Positions 21,367 through 34,290 of a stretch of 64,000 bases of DNA are shown piece by piece. Each line of letters begins with the position of its first letter. Positions within the stretch are counted from its first letter, which is position 1. The stretch lies in the NCBI GenBank assembly GCA_944548615.1, contig OX155960.1, positions 28,397,798 to 28,461,797 of the forward strand, written 5' to 3'. A program made the position numbers and the translations under genes. The notes under the pieces are model-generated. The model was not told the DNA's origin. It saw only the letters and a program-made list of their open reading frames with translations, and did no database searches. The stretch comes from Micropterix aruncella (Eukaryota; Arthropoda; Insecta; Lepidoptera; Micropterigidae).

Positions 21367-22859
21367 AGAGCACTTTAATAAAAGATTGTTTTTAAAATTG
21401 TGTTTTTATAATATTAATATATTTTATGTTTAAATTAATAACATTAATCACCAATTGTCTGTTCTAACATAAAGTGTCGAATGTAACTAATATCTTTATT
21501 GTCATCTCAGTGATTAACAGAAGTGTAATGTTCAAAAATAATTTGTTCAAAAGTAGAAATAGCCCATATCCAAAGTGGAAAACGTGAAGGATAAGCGATA
21601 GAAGCAAAGAATCAGTCTTTTTATTTTGTGGCTTGCATCTCTCGCTGCTGGTGGCATTTTTAAATCCACATTTAATATTCAGATCCTCAGGTCGCGCTCA
21701 ATGCCAAAGTAAGCAAAGCTCGAGCATCTCCGTCCCTCGCCGGGTGTGCGATGTAGCGCAGAGAGTCCCGCCCACGCCATGCCGCGAATCACACTAATAA
21801 CGCGTCGGATGAAATAAACTCATTATCGGGTTGATATTTCCGCGGCGCGCGGCTCTTTCAGTGACAAATTGAGCCGCAGGCGAAATAATTCATTTCGCAT
21901 CGCATAGCGACGTCGACGGATTTATAGGCCGTTGATCGGCTTAGTAAATCTACACAGAGAGATTTAAAATTGGTCTGAACGGCGGAAATGATTTCTTGGG
22001 CCATAGATCACTAGGATTTAATCTTAGGTCTATAAGTAGGGGAAATATTTGGGGTTATTTCCGTTGGTAGCAGTGTGAAAATCAAGAGTTTTGCAATATT
22101 TCCAATACATGATTACGTTAGAAACGACTCTGCAAGCGAAAACATTCTTAAGTTGAATAGCAATGTACCTTCATAGACATTCATATGTCTTATAAGTGTA
22201 CGCTTAATCAAGAATTGAAAATAACACAAACAAGCAAGCCAAAGAGAACGCAAATAAGACAATTGCTATGCATATTTAATCTTGAATTTTCAAAGTACAT
22301 ATGTACGTACTTACATATTATCTGAGCTCTGATATCTGAAATCTGACGACAACCTAATGCTCTCGATTCCTGATCGCGGTAGTATTTTCTGCTCGCACTC
22401 TTTCTTTGTACATGGAGCCCGTCTCTAAAATGCTTTACCCAAACATGTAAGGACAGCACCGAGCTTAGATGACGTTAAACACATGCTCAAACAATACTTT
22501 AACACGAGCTCATACAATTCTCTCGTCTACCCCTCTACCCCCCGCCCCCCCGCTTCCCTGCGGCAGTATAGGTTTGTAAATTGCTTTTTAAATGTTGAAA
22601 TATATGTTTCATTTTCTGCTGGATTTTAATGCTGCATAAATATGAGTGTCTGTCGATATAAGTGAGTTTAATAGGAGTTTTTTCTATTTTTTTTCGGAAA
22701 ACATATTTTGCGATTAGGTAAAGATTAGCTGTAAGATATTGCTTTAAAGCAATAAGCTCGCCGATTTGTTTATCAAATAAATCGTTAATATTATGATTAT
22801 TATTATTATTATTATTATGCTATTACTTCTTGCCCTGTTGGTTGGGAACGTAAACGATT
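21367..22859. other. No gene recognised; GC-rich block at 21690-21950 and a short (TTA)n
   Basis: The block at about 21690-21950 is GC-rich, without similarity to other parts of the window and without a long frame; it may be unique conserved DNA. A (TTA)n run of about 30 bp sits at 22790-22819. The rest is AT-rich. Confidence 0.3.
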
Positions 22860-23069
22860 ATAACTCTTGCAGTTGTAGACTTTACCATGTTGAACCAATT
22901 TACTGCTGTTTTGCCTAAATTAAGATTGCTATCATTGCGCGTTCTCCACAATTCCTCAAAGAAGCCTTTTAAGCATTGGACAGTGCAGCAAAATGGATGG
23001 CTCTGCAGATAAATCAAGAGGAAACCAACCACATGGCTGCCAACTTTGAAAGAGTGAATCCAGCTCATG

Positions 23070-23215
23070 TTGGAGCTTAGCAAGAGCCAGATTGGAATGA
23101 ACAACTGAAAAATCGATATTCCGGATTGCGTGGAATAAAAGAAGATTATGCACGAAGCTAAGACTCGCAATGAGTTGCTGCGCTAATGATAATGACGACG
23201 ATGATAGTATAAATC
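23070..23215 (+). pseudogene. Possible LINE 3'-end relic
   Basis: The end, CTAAGACTCGCAATGAGTTGC followed by TGCGCTAATGA, resembles the end of the better-preserved LINE relic at 38670-38715, and the words VE-KKI-HEAKTR can be read in one broken frame. Only the last 50 or so codons could be present. Weak. Confidence 0.35.
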
Positions 23216-24300
23216 CAGATTTTTTTAGTAGTGCCTTTCGAGAGCAAGAACAGGTAGGTACGTAAAAAAGGTACTCATGGTATTATATCATTAAAGGCCG
23301 AACGAACCAGGTGGTTAACATAACATTTCCAACGATAGCTATTCAAGTGTCTTAGCTTCGAGTTGAACGAATCCAAGCAGGTGTTCAGCGAGCAGTTTCA
23401 TTGGACGGTTTCTAAGCTACTCTTTAATAATAATACCGGTTGTCTCGCATTCCATATTTAATAGGATAGGTATACACCCGCATCATATATTATATTTTTA
23501 TGAATGATATCTTGAGTAAGAGTGACTCTTATTCTTATAGGATACTGGTTGGTATGAAAAAACTAATGATTGGTACGCCATTCTCTAAACGCTATATAAG
23601 TTTATATAAAGCTTCGTCGGCTTCTTGAAGTATCTTTCTGCTATTCTTTGTTCTTTCTAGTTGTTCACTGTGTTAACGACAGCACGAAATTAACAACGAC
23701 AGAGTGAAGACATTGCAATTTTGGTCGTTTCATTTACTTTACATTGGCTTTCTGATTTTCCAGATTCAATTCGTTTCAACGGCTTTTAATTTTTCATCTT
23801 CCCCACATTTGATTCTTTATATTTTCTGAAATTTCGCAGCATGGACATTGTTATTTAAGTAGATTAATAAAGTTTTCTGTTTGATTACGAAGCCGCACTT
23901 TCAATGTCTCATTATGGACAGTCCTCTTCTAAAAAAAAAAGTTCAAAAAGTTGCCCTTTCTGTCATTTAATAAAACTATCTATAAATTATTGGTATGAAT
24001 TGCTGTGTTATAAAAATTACAATTATTTTTTTCTTATGAGAATCACCTAATTTGCTACAGTGCGAGTTTTTATTGCTTTAGTTAGGTATGGTAGATGATA
24101 GCTTGGATACCTTTTTATGAAGAAGCTAATCTTCAATAAGGGTTTGAAAAGCTTCACCATAGGTTATTCGATTGATCGCGTAGAAGCCACTCATAGTTCA
24201 GTAGCCCAATACATGGCTTTCTAAACACGCCTATTCAGTATCTTATCTCAAAATAAAGTAATATCATAATAACAAACGAATTTTTATTGTATTATAATAT
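23216..24300. other. AT-rich stretch, nothing recognised
   Basis: No frame or family identified. Confidence 0.35.
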
Positions 24301-24326
24301 TATTTACATAAAGACGTCCTGCCCCT

Positions 24327-24636
24327 AAACAAACACCTGTTTACCATAGGTGTGACAGACAGCCCTCTATGCAGAGGATGCATGGAGGAAGAAGAAACGC
24401 CACAGCATGTGCTCATGGAATGCAGGAGCGTGGCAGAGCAACGGGCAAAAATACTACAATCTCCAGCATCTGTCCCGGAGGCCTGTAGCAACCCAAACAG
24501 GCTGCTAACCTTCTGGGACAGCCCGGGTTGGCTGGAGTAACATAAACACAAATAGAAACGTGAGCCACGCACAACGGCCCAATCAAGAGGCCAAGTGCGA
24601 GAAAAAAGCCCAGACAAACTAACTAACTAACTACAT
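24327..24636 (+). pseudogene. LINE 3' fragment: C-terminal zinc knuckle and (ACTA)n tail
   Basis: Reading from LNKHLFTIGVTDSPLCRGCM, the frame gives the knuckle CxxC..EEETPQHVLMEC and ends FWDSPGWLE plus stop at 24540, a C-terminus I recognise from insect LINEs with a downstream knuckle. About 100 bp of 3' UTR then ends in AACTAACTAACTAACTAC. Everything upstream, including RT, is missing. The clade is not certain. Confidence 0.65.
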
Positions 24637-25100
24637 AATTTTATTTTTTATTTTATAAAATTATCCAAAACAATACAATTGATTTTTGCGAAGCAGATAA
24701 GATTGCATTTGTGTGGATTTTATCCCCCCACTAGATTGTATATCTGTTCTGGGGTGATAGTATTTAAGACTTCACTTTAATCATAGTGACTTCACTTTCT
24801 TTCTTTTTTTTTTTTTTTTTTCTCATTCATTCCGATCGCTCATTCATTCTTATAAATTTTAAGGTTATTATAAATATATAAATGTGTATATAAATAAAGA
24901 ACTATTATTAAATAAAGAAAAAGAAAATATTTAAGTTTATAGATAAGTAAAATAAATAAATATATAGATTAATATATAACTAAATTGACCAATAAATTAA
25001 GTAGCCTAAAAAGGTTTCTTACTGTGCACATATACTTGTGAATTTAATTAATTAATATAATATTATCATTTTTTTTTTTAAACATAATCAACCGAAAAAA
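24637..25100. other. AT-rich stretch, nothing recognised
   Basis: Includes a T-run at 24808-24820. No features recognised. Confidence 0.35.
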
Positions 25101-25104
25101 TATT

Positions 25105-26130
25105 TTTCTTATCAAGTATCAGGTGACAGATATGGACCGAAGTTTGATCCCTCAAATTATCGACCGATACCAGTACCCGATGTTTTAGCAAAAACTTTGG
25201 AAAAAATAGTAATTACACAACTCTGTAATCATCTAGAAACCAATCACATGTCATCCGAAAACCAATACGGCTTCAGATCCAAAAATGGGAACACAAGATG
25301 CAGTACTAAAAATGTCAGAGCATATCACTAGGTATGTAGACGCCAACAAAAAGTGTATTACTGTACTTCCCGACCCCGCGCAAGCCCCCGACACAGTATC
25401 CCATGAAATGCTCCCAATGAAACTTGGGAAATATGGTATTACAGGTATCGAACTAAACTGGTTTCGCAGCTGTATTGGATCCCGAAAACAGCGTACCCGG
25501 GCAGGCGATTCACCCAGTAATAGTCTCCACAATAATCATGGGGTCCCACAAGGAAGCACTCCTGGACCGACTCCCCTCTCACTCTACACAAATGGGCCCT
25601 GTGAAATGGACGTTGACGCAGATATACTATCCCACGCCGACGATACTGCCCTCCAGCTCGAATCGAACAGTTGGGAAAGTGCATACAACAAGGCAGCTGC
25701 CGCAATTAAAAGTGTCAAGGGCTGGCCTGACCACAATCTGTCAACGCCGAAACGTAGATAAAACAAGCTTGTAGCCTTCAAAATAGATGCTCGTCAGCAA
25801 CCTCCACAAAAATTATAACCTAGTCCTACACGAAAGCGACAGTCTTGATTGTAACTGTACACAAATTGAGCGTGTGCATTTTGTAAAGTACCTAGGTGTT
25901 CATGTCGAATAAACATCTCCGGTGGCAAATACATATCGAAAAGGTCGCCGAAAAGGTCCGTAAACTAATATATATCCTCAGGAGTATCAGAAATGTTTCA
26001 GATATGAAAACTATGAGATCCATACATTATGCCTTGGCACAGTCACTGATGATACATGGCAATATCGAACTAAGGCGGCGCGGCCATATTGCACCTAGAC
26101 CCACCAATAAAGACGTCAACTTTTAATTTG
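25105..26130 (+). pseudogene. Decayed CR1/L2-like LINE reverse transcriptase
   Basis: In several broken frames it follows the order of the intact RT at 40527-41849. First comes FDPSNYRPI..LAKTLEKIV..ENQYGFRS at about 25140-25270. A frameshift leads to MGTQDAVLKMSEHITRYV, and AQAPDTVSH stands in place of AKAFDTVSH. Then HGVPQGSTPGP, and SHADDTALQLESNSW where FADD is expected. A second fragment, WQIHIEKVAEKVRKLIYILRS, ends near 26130. At least two frameshifts and several stops are present. Loss of the catalytic Asp in the AKAFD motif confirms a dead, old copy. No 3' tail was found. Confidence 0.8.
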
Positions 26131-28160
26131 GTATCCAGGTTTCAAGACGTATTAATTACGCGCTTTAAAGTTCAAATAGATTGAAAGATGGCATTCTAAT
26201 CTACCCTTATTATTTTTGTTATTTAATAAGCCTATAAAAATGCGATACATGGTACTAATAATTGAAATCATTGGTTAAATAAAGTGTTTTTTATAATCAG
26301 TCTTTTACGAAAAAAAACAATATCAATGTCATTATAGATGGCCAAATAAATTGCTAATAGTTTCGCCGAACAATGCTATCAGCCGCACCTGCATATCGCC
26401 GGCGCAGAATAGTTGCCAAAACGTACTACGGCATCGAGTAATCTTAATACTTTATTTAATCAATGGTTTAATCATTGGCTATTTGGAGGCTTGGAAATAC
26501 AAGTATACCAAGTAGGTAATCATGAAATAAGAAGACGAAGAATCTTTGATTTAAATATAAATATAAATCCTTAGCTTTAAATGAATTTGGTTTCTGTGAA
26601 TGTATTTTCTTTAATAATACACAAACGGAGCGAAGTAAATATTTTGTTTATTTGTACCTAACGGATTCTCAATGAAACCGATTAATATGGTTATCTCGTA
26701 AAATTACGAAATGTTACTTGGTCTTCTTGTATTGTCAAGCCTTAATTTGTGAATTCTATCAAAATCTCTGCAGGAGATGCCTGAGTGTTGTATTACTGAC
26801 TTCTTCAGGTATTTAATCAGAATCCGATACGTTAATAATAGATATGTGTTCTGCGAGTCCCGGGTTTCAGCTATATAATATTTATTAACAAGTTGAACGC
26901 CATGACGAACACCATGTGTCCGACAGCATACTTTCCCCCGGGGCCGCACCAATAAATCTAGAATCGTCCAAAAATCGTTGAGGTGCTTTTTCGCAAAAAA
27001 AAATAAATACCTTAAATAACTCAAAAATAATGGGTGACTTACGGAAACAGCGATTTACTCATTATTTTCCGAGATGTCAAATGGCAGACACTGAGCCTGT
27101 GAGAATGTCCAGCCGTCTTTCCTTTTTTGTCAGTGGTCCAAGTGGTCAGGTTGTACTGTGGGGCCGCGCGGGTCACTTGCCTTAGTAAAAACAGTCGAAA
27201 TGCTGTCCGTTGGCCGCCTACAGACTTTTGAAGTGATCAAGGGTTGTGATCGCGGATCCCTGGACCCAATATACTGGCAGTCACAAAATGTCCACCGCGG
27301 GCCACTGGGCTAAACATGGTTTTTAGTTTGGCGTTCAACTTGTTAAGTGAGCGCGCAAGCCGTGGAAATTGAACTCAATCGTTGTCTGATTAGGTCAGTT
27401 TTTAATTACGTATTGTTGTACCGTTCCGCTGCCGGCAATAGGTATTTATTACCCGTCCCTAACCAATTATTCCGTCGGACGCCAACAATGCCTATAGGCA
27501 TTTTGCGTCGTTTGACAGATCCGCGCGTAACCGTATCGGCTGCCCCCAAAATATATTATACAAGCTGACCCGTGCCCACTTCGTTGGGCGGTAAAACTTT
27601 TTACCTGTGATGAAATTATGAGTGTGGTTCGGTTAGTACTGAGTGCTATGATTTATTTCCTGACTGCTAAAAGAAGGGTTATATTTTTACTGCATATGTA
27701 TGGATGTATTTGCATGCCAATTTGACTATTATACCGTTATTTGTGAGTGTCTTCTTGTGAGTGTCTTATTTGTGAGCGTATTATCTCTTTAACTATTTAT
27801 GCAGTAAAAGGGAAAAGTCTCTTGTTTTAAATACTTGAGACGATAAATTTACTTATTTTGATAATAATTCATAATTGTTGATAATATGACCAATAAACAT
27901 GACCTAACGATTTAAATTATTTTTTTAATACATAATACTACTTTTAGTGACTTAAATATAAAAGGTAGACATGTGCTGTTTTAGGTGAACTTAGTTCCGG
28001 GACATTGTTTCATTATGAGATGAGTACTTCGGATCGACCAGGATTTGAGGTCTCAGATCTTCAGGTCTCGTTGTGATTTAATACTTAATGTCTTCAGGTT
28101 TATTTTTCAAAATTTTGAATTATTGTATTTATCCCAAACGAGCAAGTGCACGATATGCTT
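26131..28160. other. No feature recognised
   Basis: Mixed AT-rich and moderately GC-rich DNA, the latter at about 27100-27580. The short motif GACCCGTGCCCACTTCGTTGGGCGGTAAAA at 27567-27596 resembles a phrase common in lepidopteran repeats, but no element can be delimited. Confidence 0.3.
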
Positions 28161-28290
28161 TCCCTTAGCGCCGGAAGGTCTTCCTCCAAGGAAAATCGAT
28201 CTATCAGCCGCGAGGCTTAAGACGCGAGAGTCCTACCCGGGATAGTCCTCCACACCATGAGGTTACTCAATAGGAGCTATATCGTGATTT
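28160..28290 (+). repeat. Divergent relative of the LR repeat R module
   Basis: GCGCCGGAAGGTCTTCCTCCAAGGAAAATCG, then GAGAGTCCTACCCGGG and CCACACCATGAGG, follow the R-module order GCGCCAGAAGGTTGATTCC..GGGAAACTAG, CAGAGTCCTACCCGGG, ATGCGTGGAGG. The match is interrupted and old. Confidence 0.4.
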
Positions 28291-28462
28291 GAACCGACCT
28301 AAAAACACAGGGATCTTATGGCCCAAGCTGCACGAAACCGTTCGCTACCTAAAAGGACATTAAACGGCTGTGAGAAAATGGCAGTATTCCCTATTGACCC
28401 TATGGGCTATTACCTCAATTTTTACACGACTGCCCATCAAAAAGGAGTGTTATGGGTTCAGG

Positions 28463-28735
28463 ATTCATCTATGTATGTTTACCGTTTCTTTATTCCACCA
28501 TAACTTTTAGAATAGAAATGTGTGGTATTGTTAGAATCGTCATCCCGAGTGTCATAGGGTAATTTAACTGACCAAGTATCAAGTATCTAAATGTCCAAAT
28601 ATCAATAAATTAACACAAATATATCGTGTTTAGTGTCAAATGAAAGGTCTGATTTAGTACTTTCCGGAAATATACATGCAATTATATGGATAAATACATA
28701 AACCACAAATATATAGAAAAAAACCGTAATACACT
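28463..28735 (+). repeat. Local direct duplication, first copy
   Basis: About 270 bp, from TTCATCTATGTATG to about 28735, repeated at 28887-29172 with small differences, for example GACCAAGTATCAAG against GACCAAGTAACAAG. The spacer is about 150 bp. A local segmental duplication with no coding content. Confidence 0.8.
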
Positions 28736-28886
28736 AAAATCCTTCACTATTCTCTACTATATTATACTACCACCCTTAGTAAAATAATGTACTAAAATAT
28801 CATTCTATTGTTGAAACCGGGCCTTAAATGACATGTTGGGCCAAAAGCGGATAATAGGTCCTTTTTGTGAACAAAATAGGAGTTCG

Positions 28887-29172
28887 TTCATCTATTTATG
28901 TTTTCCGTTTCTTTATTCCACCATAACTTCTAAACGCTCAACCCGAGTTAGAAGTGTGTGGTATTGTTAGAATCGTTATGTCATCCACAGTGTCATAGGG
29001 TAATTTAACTGACCAAGTAACAAGTATCTAAATGTCCAAATATCAATAAATTAACACAAATATATCGTGTTTAGTGTCAAATGAAAGGTCTGATTTAGTA
29101 CATTCCGGAAATATACGTGCAATTATAAGAATAAATACATAGACGGCAAATATATAAAAAAAAACGTAATAA
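28887..29172 (+). repeat. Local direct duplication, second copy
   Basis: The second copy has a short extra segment, AACGCTCAACCCGAGTTAG, near 28931-28950 that the first copy lacks. Confidence 0.8.
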
Positions 29173-29239
29173 AAAGCATTATAAATATTAACACTATCTG
29201 TAACGGCAGTTTCTTATTATTTTTAATATATCTACTTGT

Positions 29240-29680
29240 TAAATGATCACAAATCTAACCCTGCCGCTTGAGAGTAACACAATGCATTCGCCCGTGCGTC
29301 GCGCGTCGTCGTGTGCATATTTGTGCAACGCAAGGCGGGAATTCGGGGCCCGGAGCCACTCCCGCAGCGGCGTCGCGACGCTTAGGCGTTGTCGGCTGGG
29401 CGACATGTGCGCGCAACACATTGGTCTTTTCCTCTAAATATAAATGTGACGCCTTGACGTTTTCGCCGGTGCGCTCAAGGATAATTCACCGGCGTCGCTG
29501 CATATCCGGGCGAATTTTAATAGAAACTGCACTAGCGCCGGAACCCATAAATCTACAACGTTCGCGGATCTCTTTGATAACACGGACGCCTTTGATAACA
29601 CGGACTAGGGAGTTGGCCACACGCCATTACAAGTTCGATGACATGTTCCTATTCAATATGCCATTTGCATAATATGACAT
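29240..29680. other. GC-rich block without a recognised gene
   Basis: A CpG-rich island of about 400 bp in AT-rich DNA. Frames of 60-134 codons are open on both strands, as GC-rich DNA allows by chance. No splice-supported gene or protein motif was seen. A conserved regulatory element or untranslated exon is possible. Confidence 0.3.
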
Positions 29681-29849
29681 TTTACACTCATCTACATCTA
29701 TAGTAAGGATTTTCTAGAAGTATTGGACATTTAATAGACAAACTGTTTTTAAAAAGTCACAAAAAATACTTTTTTTTAAAACGATGTTTGTTTAAAAATC
29801 ACGAATAAAGGCAAAGACGGCAATTAACAACAATATCGATTTTTTTATT

Positions 29850-30015
29850 GTTTATTTATTTGGTACTTTACAATTATCTACAGTAGATGGACATATACAA
29901 TTACAATGTTATAACCGAGAATCAAATAGCAAAAATCTGATAACATGTTTTGCCAGAAACTGTTTATTTTAATGTCGCCGAACTAGGCAATAGCCTGTTC
30001 TAAAGCGGACATTTA
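29850..30015 (+). repeat. Single relative of the 522-1258 tandem unit
   Basis: TTTATTTGGTACTTTACAATTATCTACAGTAGATGGACATATACAATTACAATG and the later CTGATAACATG..AATGTCGCCGAACTAGGCAATAG follow the end of the third unit at 1140-1300 in order. Confidence 0.5.
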
Positions 30016-31600
30016 AATTGTTGTATATATATTATGAGCCAAGATAAAAACTAAGTAATGTAGATTATGCAAAATTTGGGAGTATTTATTTACTAAAAGT
30101 TATTATTAATTTTTACAAGCTGGAAAATTTAATATAAAATTGATAATATAAAAGTGAAATTGATAATATAAAATTGTTAACCTTAACATGGTTATTAATA
30201 TTTAATATATAATCATATGTTGTTGAGTATATTTTAACATTAAAATAACTACCAAAAATTATTTGACTTTGTTGTTATATATTATTTTGATAATGAATTG
30301 TACTTTTTTGACTAGGTATTTTTATATTAAATATTAATGATTGTTTCTTTCTTTTTCCGCATATAACTTCATTTATATTATTTAATCAAATTTTATATAA
30401 TTTTTATTGCCGATTATATAATGAAATTGCATTGTATTTATTATATTATTTTTAATATTTATTATTAAAATTATTTTGAAAACCAAATTTTAGGGCAATT
30501 TAGTGTTATTAGCTTTTTACTAAACCTTGTACATTTGTAAGCAATCAAGCCATCAAGCTTGATTGTAATATTAGAGTCCTGTCCACCCTAGAAGGGGCTA
30601 GTCCCAGTTGGGTGACAGAATCAAATAAGCAAAAGGTTAAGGTTTTGCCATTTGATTCCTGTTATTTTTGTAAGCAAATCAATGTTTTATTGTAATTAAT
30701 TCATAAATAATGAAAATAAAATAAATAAAAAATCATATATAATCAATATAATAATATATAAATAATAATAGATAATCATAATTGCTTAAAAATAGTGTGA
30801 TATAGACAAACCTAATAAAATAAATTAAAAATTAGTAAAAAAATAAAACAAAATTAAGCAAAATACACCAACAAATAAGTAGTTATCGGATCCCGTGACC
30901 GAGAATTCGATTTATGACAGCTATGGATTTCGTCCATTGTTGAGAATAAAAATCTCCAATAAAAATATGCGTGTCAGCTCAGACGCGCGCAGAGTGCGAT
31001 TCTCATTGAATATACAATAGGCAAAGGAAGTAATTAAACGCATCTCTTATAATACTGAAAGCATGTATATACTTTTATTCATATAAAATTGCTTGATTGA
31101 TTGATTGATAAATGGAACGTATATTACTCTGTTACGAATAGTTATTTAATTTGGAAATATGCTGCTTAGATAGCGCTAACATTAATTCATTAATAAAATC
31201 AAAACGCTTTTTCTTAACACTACATTTACTTCTTATTTTATTTTATTTTTTTTATTTTTTTATTCTGGAACCAAACAGAACTACACACAATGCAATAAAA
31301 ACCTATTTAAAAGTGACAAAAATCCATTAATGTGATTCCGAATATAAAGTATACAAAATGAACGCAATATAATTTTATATTGTTTCCGCTTGAGAATGGG
31401 GGGAATCAGGATGGGAAGTGAGGTGAAAGGAAGAGACGAAATAGATAAAAATATTTTATGTATGTATATAAATATATTTATAATCAATTTTAGGTATGAT
31501 ATATAGGTATTATAATGAATATACTTGAGATAAAATTATGTCCTTGAACTAAATTAAATGAAATATAATATGTATAAATGTTTTGTGATCATCTAGATAG
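30016..31600. other. Very AT-rich stretch, nothing recognised
   Basis: Low-complexity TA-rich DNA. A short (TTGA)n run at 31091-31110 could be a LINE 3' tail, but no upstream LINE sequence is visible. Confidence 0.35.
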
Positions 31601-31603
31601 ACT

Positions 31604-31969
31604 CTAGATTTTTTTTATTGAGTTTTTATAAGAGGTTTTTGATGAGTGTAATATGTCCACACTTAAAAAGTCTGTATTATATCTATGACACGCTCTGTAT
31701 AGAAATTCATTTTGAGATGTGTTGGTTTTCACCACAGGGAGATAAAATAGTCGATGCGATCGAACAGGGCGGGGAGGAACATAAAATTCAATGCGCTCCA
31801 AAATCGCGTTCGCATCGATGGAATTATTTACCAACCCATGCAAGAATACGGCATCGATCAAGACTCTACGGCTCTCCAATGACTTTAACTTGCGGGCTTT
31901 TAAGGATTCCTCATAGGAGGTGGGCTTAGTGAAAGAAGTGAAATTTAATCGCTTCACAAATCTTAACAC
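31604..31969 (-). pseudogene. C-terminal fragment of a CR1/Jockey-group LINE
   Basis: A 121-codon frame aligning with the last 110 or so residues of the 12185-14752 RT: SLESRRVLIDAVFLHGLVNN against SLEDRRTAADMILLHKIIHN, then VPPRPVRSHRLFYLPVVKTN against VPPRKVRSPRTFEIPRVNTS. RT catalytic motifs are absent. It belongs to a different subfamily of the same group, because the two are clearly diverged. It is a 3' relic and not a gene. Confidence 0.75.
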
Positions 31970-32606
31970 TACTTAACGCGACATAAGCTCGCCTTTTCTT
32001 AAGAATAAAGAGTCTTGTAATTATTATTATTACATTTTACTACCCATCAAATTGTCATACCGGAGGCTTTAAATGAAATCGATTCTTAAGAAGTAAACTC
32101 CAAAAATGAGAATAGAAAGTATGTATATTTCGAAAGTCTGATAAAAACATGCAAATTTGTTAGGAATCTGAAGTGTATCTCAATCACACTTGGGGAGGAA
32201 AAAAGTCGCCATAAAATCAGCATCATTTTACACGTTTGTAAAATACTACCAGTGACATTATTGACCATCTACTACCCAGATTCAGTATGTAAAATTATGA
32301 AATAATATATCTGTTCGTCCGTGGCACAAGAAAGATTGACTAGTGACATGACTTCTACATATATCGTGGAATATAGCGGATCCAAAGTGGATATAAAGTG
32401 GATCCAAATGTGCCGATTCACCTACTTGCACTGGTAGTAGTACTGTGAAGAATGGCTTCATGGTAAGTAGTACTGTGAAGAAGTACTGGTAAATAGTACT
32501 GTGAAGAATGGCTTCATGATTTAACATAGTGATTAGGGGGAAACACTTGTCAATATGTTTCATAATAATTAATTATAATAAATTACTTTAGTAAAATCAC
32601 GGAACA
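31970..32606. other. No feature recognised
   Basis: AT-rich. A short duplicated phrase (AGTACTGTGAAGAATGGCTTCATG) occurs at about 32438-32462 and 32496-32519. Confidence 0.3.
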
Positions 32607-32845
32607 TCGGTGGCATAGTGGTTAGGTCGCCTGATTCTGCGTTTTAAGGTTCCTGGTTTTGATTAACAGCTGGGTCGCCATTTTCTGTTGGGATAAATTT
32701 AACGGAATTACATTTCAATTCTGACGATCGAATGCAATAACAAAGACACACACACACACACACATGTTACACGCACACAAAAATATAAACACTTCATAGT
32801 TGGGTTGGTTATAATAGAATGTCGTATAATTGTCGTATGAGAGTA
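32607..32845 (+). mobile_element. tRNA-derived SINE, copy 1
   Basis: The head TGGCATAGTGGTTAGG fits an RNA polymerase III A box. A decayed B-box region (GGTTCCTGGTTTTGATT) follows about 35 bp on. The body matches copy 2 at 46902-47181 (TTGCATTTCAATTCT, CGAATGCAATAACAA, AACACTTCATAGT, GGGTTGGTTAT). A (CA)n run of about 18 bp lies inside, at 32746-32763. The 3' tail is truncated relative to copy 2. Confidence 0.75.
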
Positions 32846-32942
32846 AAAGAATCTTTCTTTTGCAAAAGAGAGCACTGCGCAGCATGTATCAGGTAACGAC
32901 TAGGACCTCATGCAAAGAATATTTCAGCAAGGCAACGGTAAT

Positions 32943-33241
32943 GGGCTCGATTGCGTTTCTTCGTGAACTAAAATCGGAAATTAGTCCGTGTGAACAAGAT
33001 AGTGCAATACGCTAGAGCGGAGTGTGAGATGACCGGTTGTCACTTTTTCGCATTAAAACTGCCCGCCAAGGTCAAATCTTATACCGCACGAAATATGTTC
33101 GAATTTATTCGGACGAGTATAAGTTCGACAGGTAGTATTTATCGACGATCGTTCGTTTCATTTTCCGCTCTAACGTATAGCTCTGTCTCGTTCACTTGGA
33201 CTAATTTTAGTTTTAGTTCACAAAGAAACGCAATCGGGCCC
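32943..33241. mobile_element. MITE, copy 1, long inverted ends
   Basis: Ends GGGCTCGATTGCGTTTCTTCG and, inverted, GGGCCCGATTGCGTTTCTTTG. Complementarity continues for about 70 bp with gaps (GTGAACTAAAAT, AATTAGTCC). AAT on both sides may be a 3-bp duplication. No coding capacity. A nearly identical copy lies 190 bp downstream. Confidence 0.8.
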
Positions 33242-33431
33242 AATGACTATGTATTTGGCGTTCATATACTAGTGTTTAATGTATGCAAGACAGCACTTCG
33301 CAGAAACTGCAATTAATGCAGACATTCACTCGCGTCATACCCGAGGTAGCTCCCTTTTATGCGTGCCTCGAATACGACTGGCAAAAGTACAGAAAAGCTA
33401 CTTGTACCTTAGCATTAAATTCTATAATATA

Positions 33432-33735
33432 GGGCTCGATTGCGGTTCTTCGTGAACTAAAATCGAAAATTAGTCCGTGTGAACGAGACGGGGCAATACG
33501 CTAAAGCGGAGTGTGAGATGACCGGTTGTCACTTTTTCGCATTAAAACTGCCCGCCAAGGTCAAATCTTACACCGCACGAAATATGCTCGAATTTATTCG
33601 GACGCGTATAAGTTCGACAGGTAGTATTTATCGACGATCGTTCGTTTCAATTCATATCCCGCTCTAACGTATCGCTCTGTCTCGTTCGCTTGGACTAATT
33701 TTAGTTTTAGTTCACAAAGAAACGCAATCGGGCCC
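33432..33735. mobile_element. MITE, copy 2, same family and orientation
   Basis: About 95% identical by eye to 32943-33241 over about 300 bp, flanked by ATA on both sides. The pair in the same orientation suggests either two recent insertions or a local duplication of one. Confidence 0.8.
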
Positions 33736-34150
33736 ATACTCCCTACAAAATTTAAACAGCTGGAGGACATAAAATTAAAAAAAAACATCAAGGAGATGCT
33801 GATAAGCCACCCTTTCTATAATCTGGCCGAATTTGAGGGCCATGATTTTTCAAATATTGTGCCCATTTAAATTACTTAAAAAAGTAGAACCGTATTGTCT
33901 GATTATTTTATATGGTCTTATATCTGTACTTTTAGTTTAAAATGCATAACGTAGCTTTAATTTGATTATTTAACATTTTACTGACAATTTGAATATTACG
34001 ATGATTAATTTTAATACGTATCTTTTCGAATTACTAACTACTTCAAATATTAGGCTTCTTTTTTGATTATTTATATTTATAGTTTGACAATCTAGTAGTT
34101 AATTCTTAACTACCTATGTATGTTCAGTAAAGAGTAGTAACGAGACGTAC
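33736..34150. other. AT-rich stretch, nothing recognised
   Basis: No frame or family identified. Confidence 0.3.
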
Positions 34151-34290
34151 TACCCAATTATTTTGACACGTCCAAGAGCGGTCTTTAGCCGTCAATTGGA
34201 CACGACGAAAATGTAATGTAATGTAAATGTAATGATAATAAACCCGCCCATTGTGGAATTTCAAATAAAGAGTTAAAAACAAACATACAA
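34151..34290 (+). repeat. Retroelement 3' end with GTAAT-rich tail and SINE tail
   Basis: A short GC-richer segment (GTCCAAGAGCGGTCTTTAGCCGTC) ends in ATGTAATGTAATGTAAATGTAATG. This is followed by AATAAACCCGCCCATTGTGGAATTTC, the 3' tail of the tRNA-SINE at 46902-47181. Either a chimeric SINE or a SINE truncated into a LINE tail. Confidence 0.5.

Noticed and set aside
32607..32690. A tRNA gene
   Set aside because: Only A- and B-box-like parts are present, with no acceptor stem pairing, and a SINE body follows.
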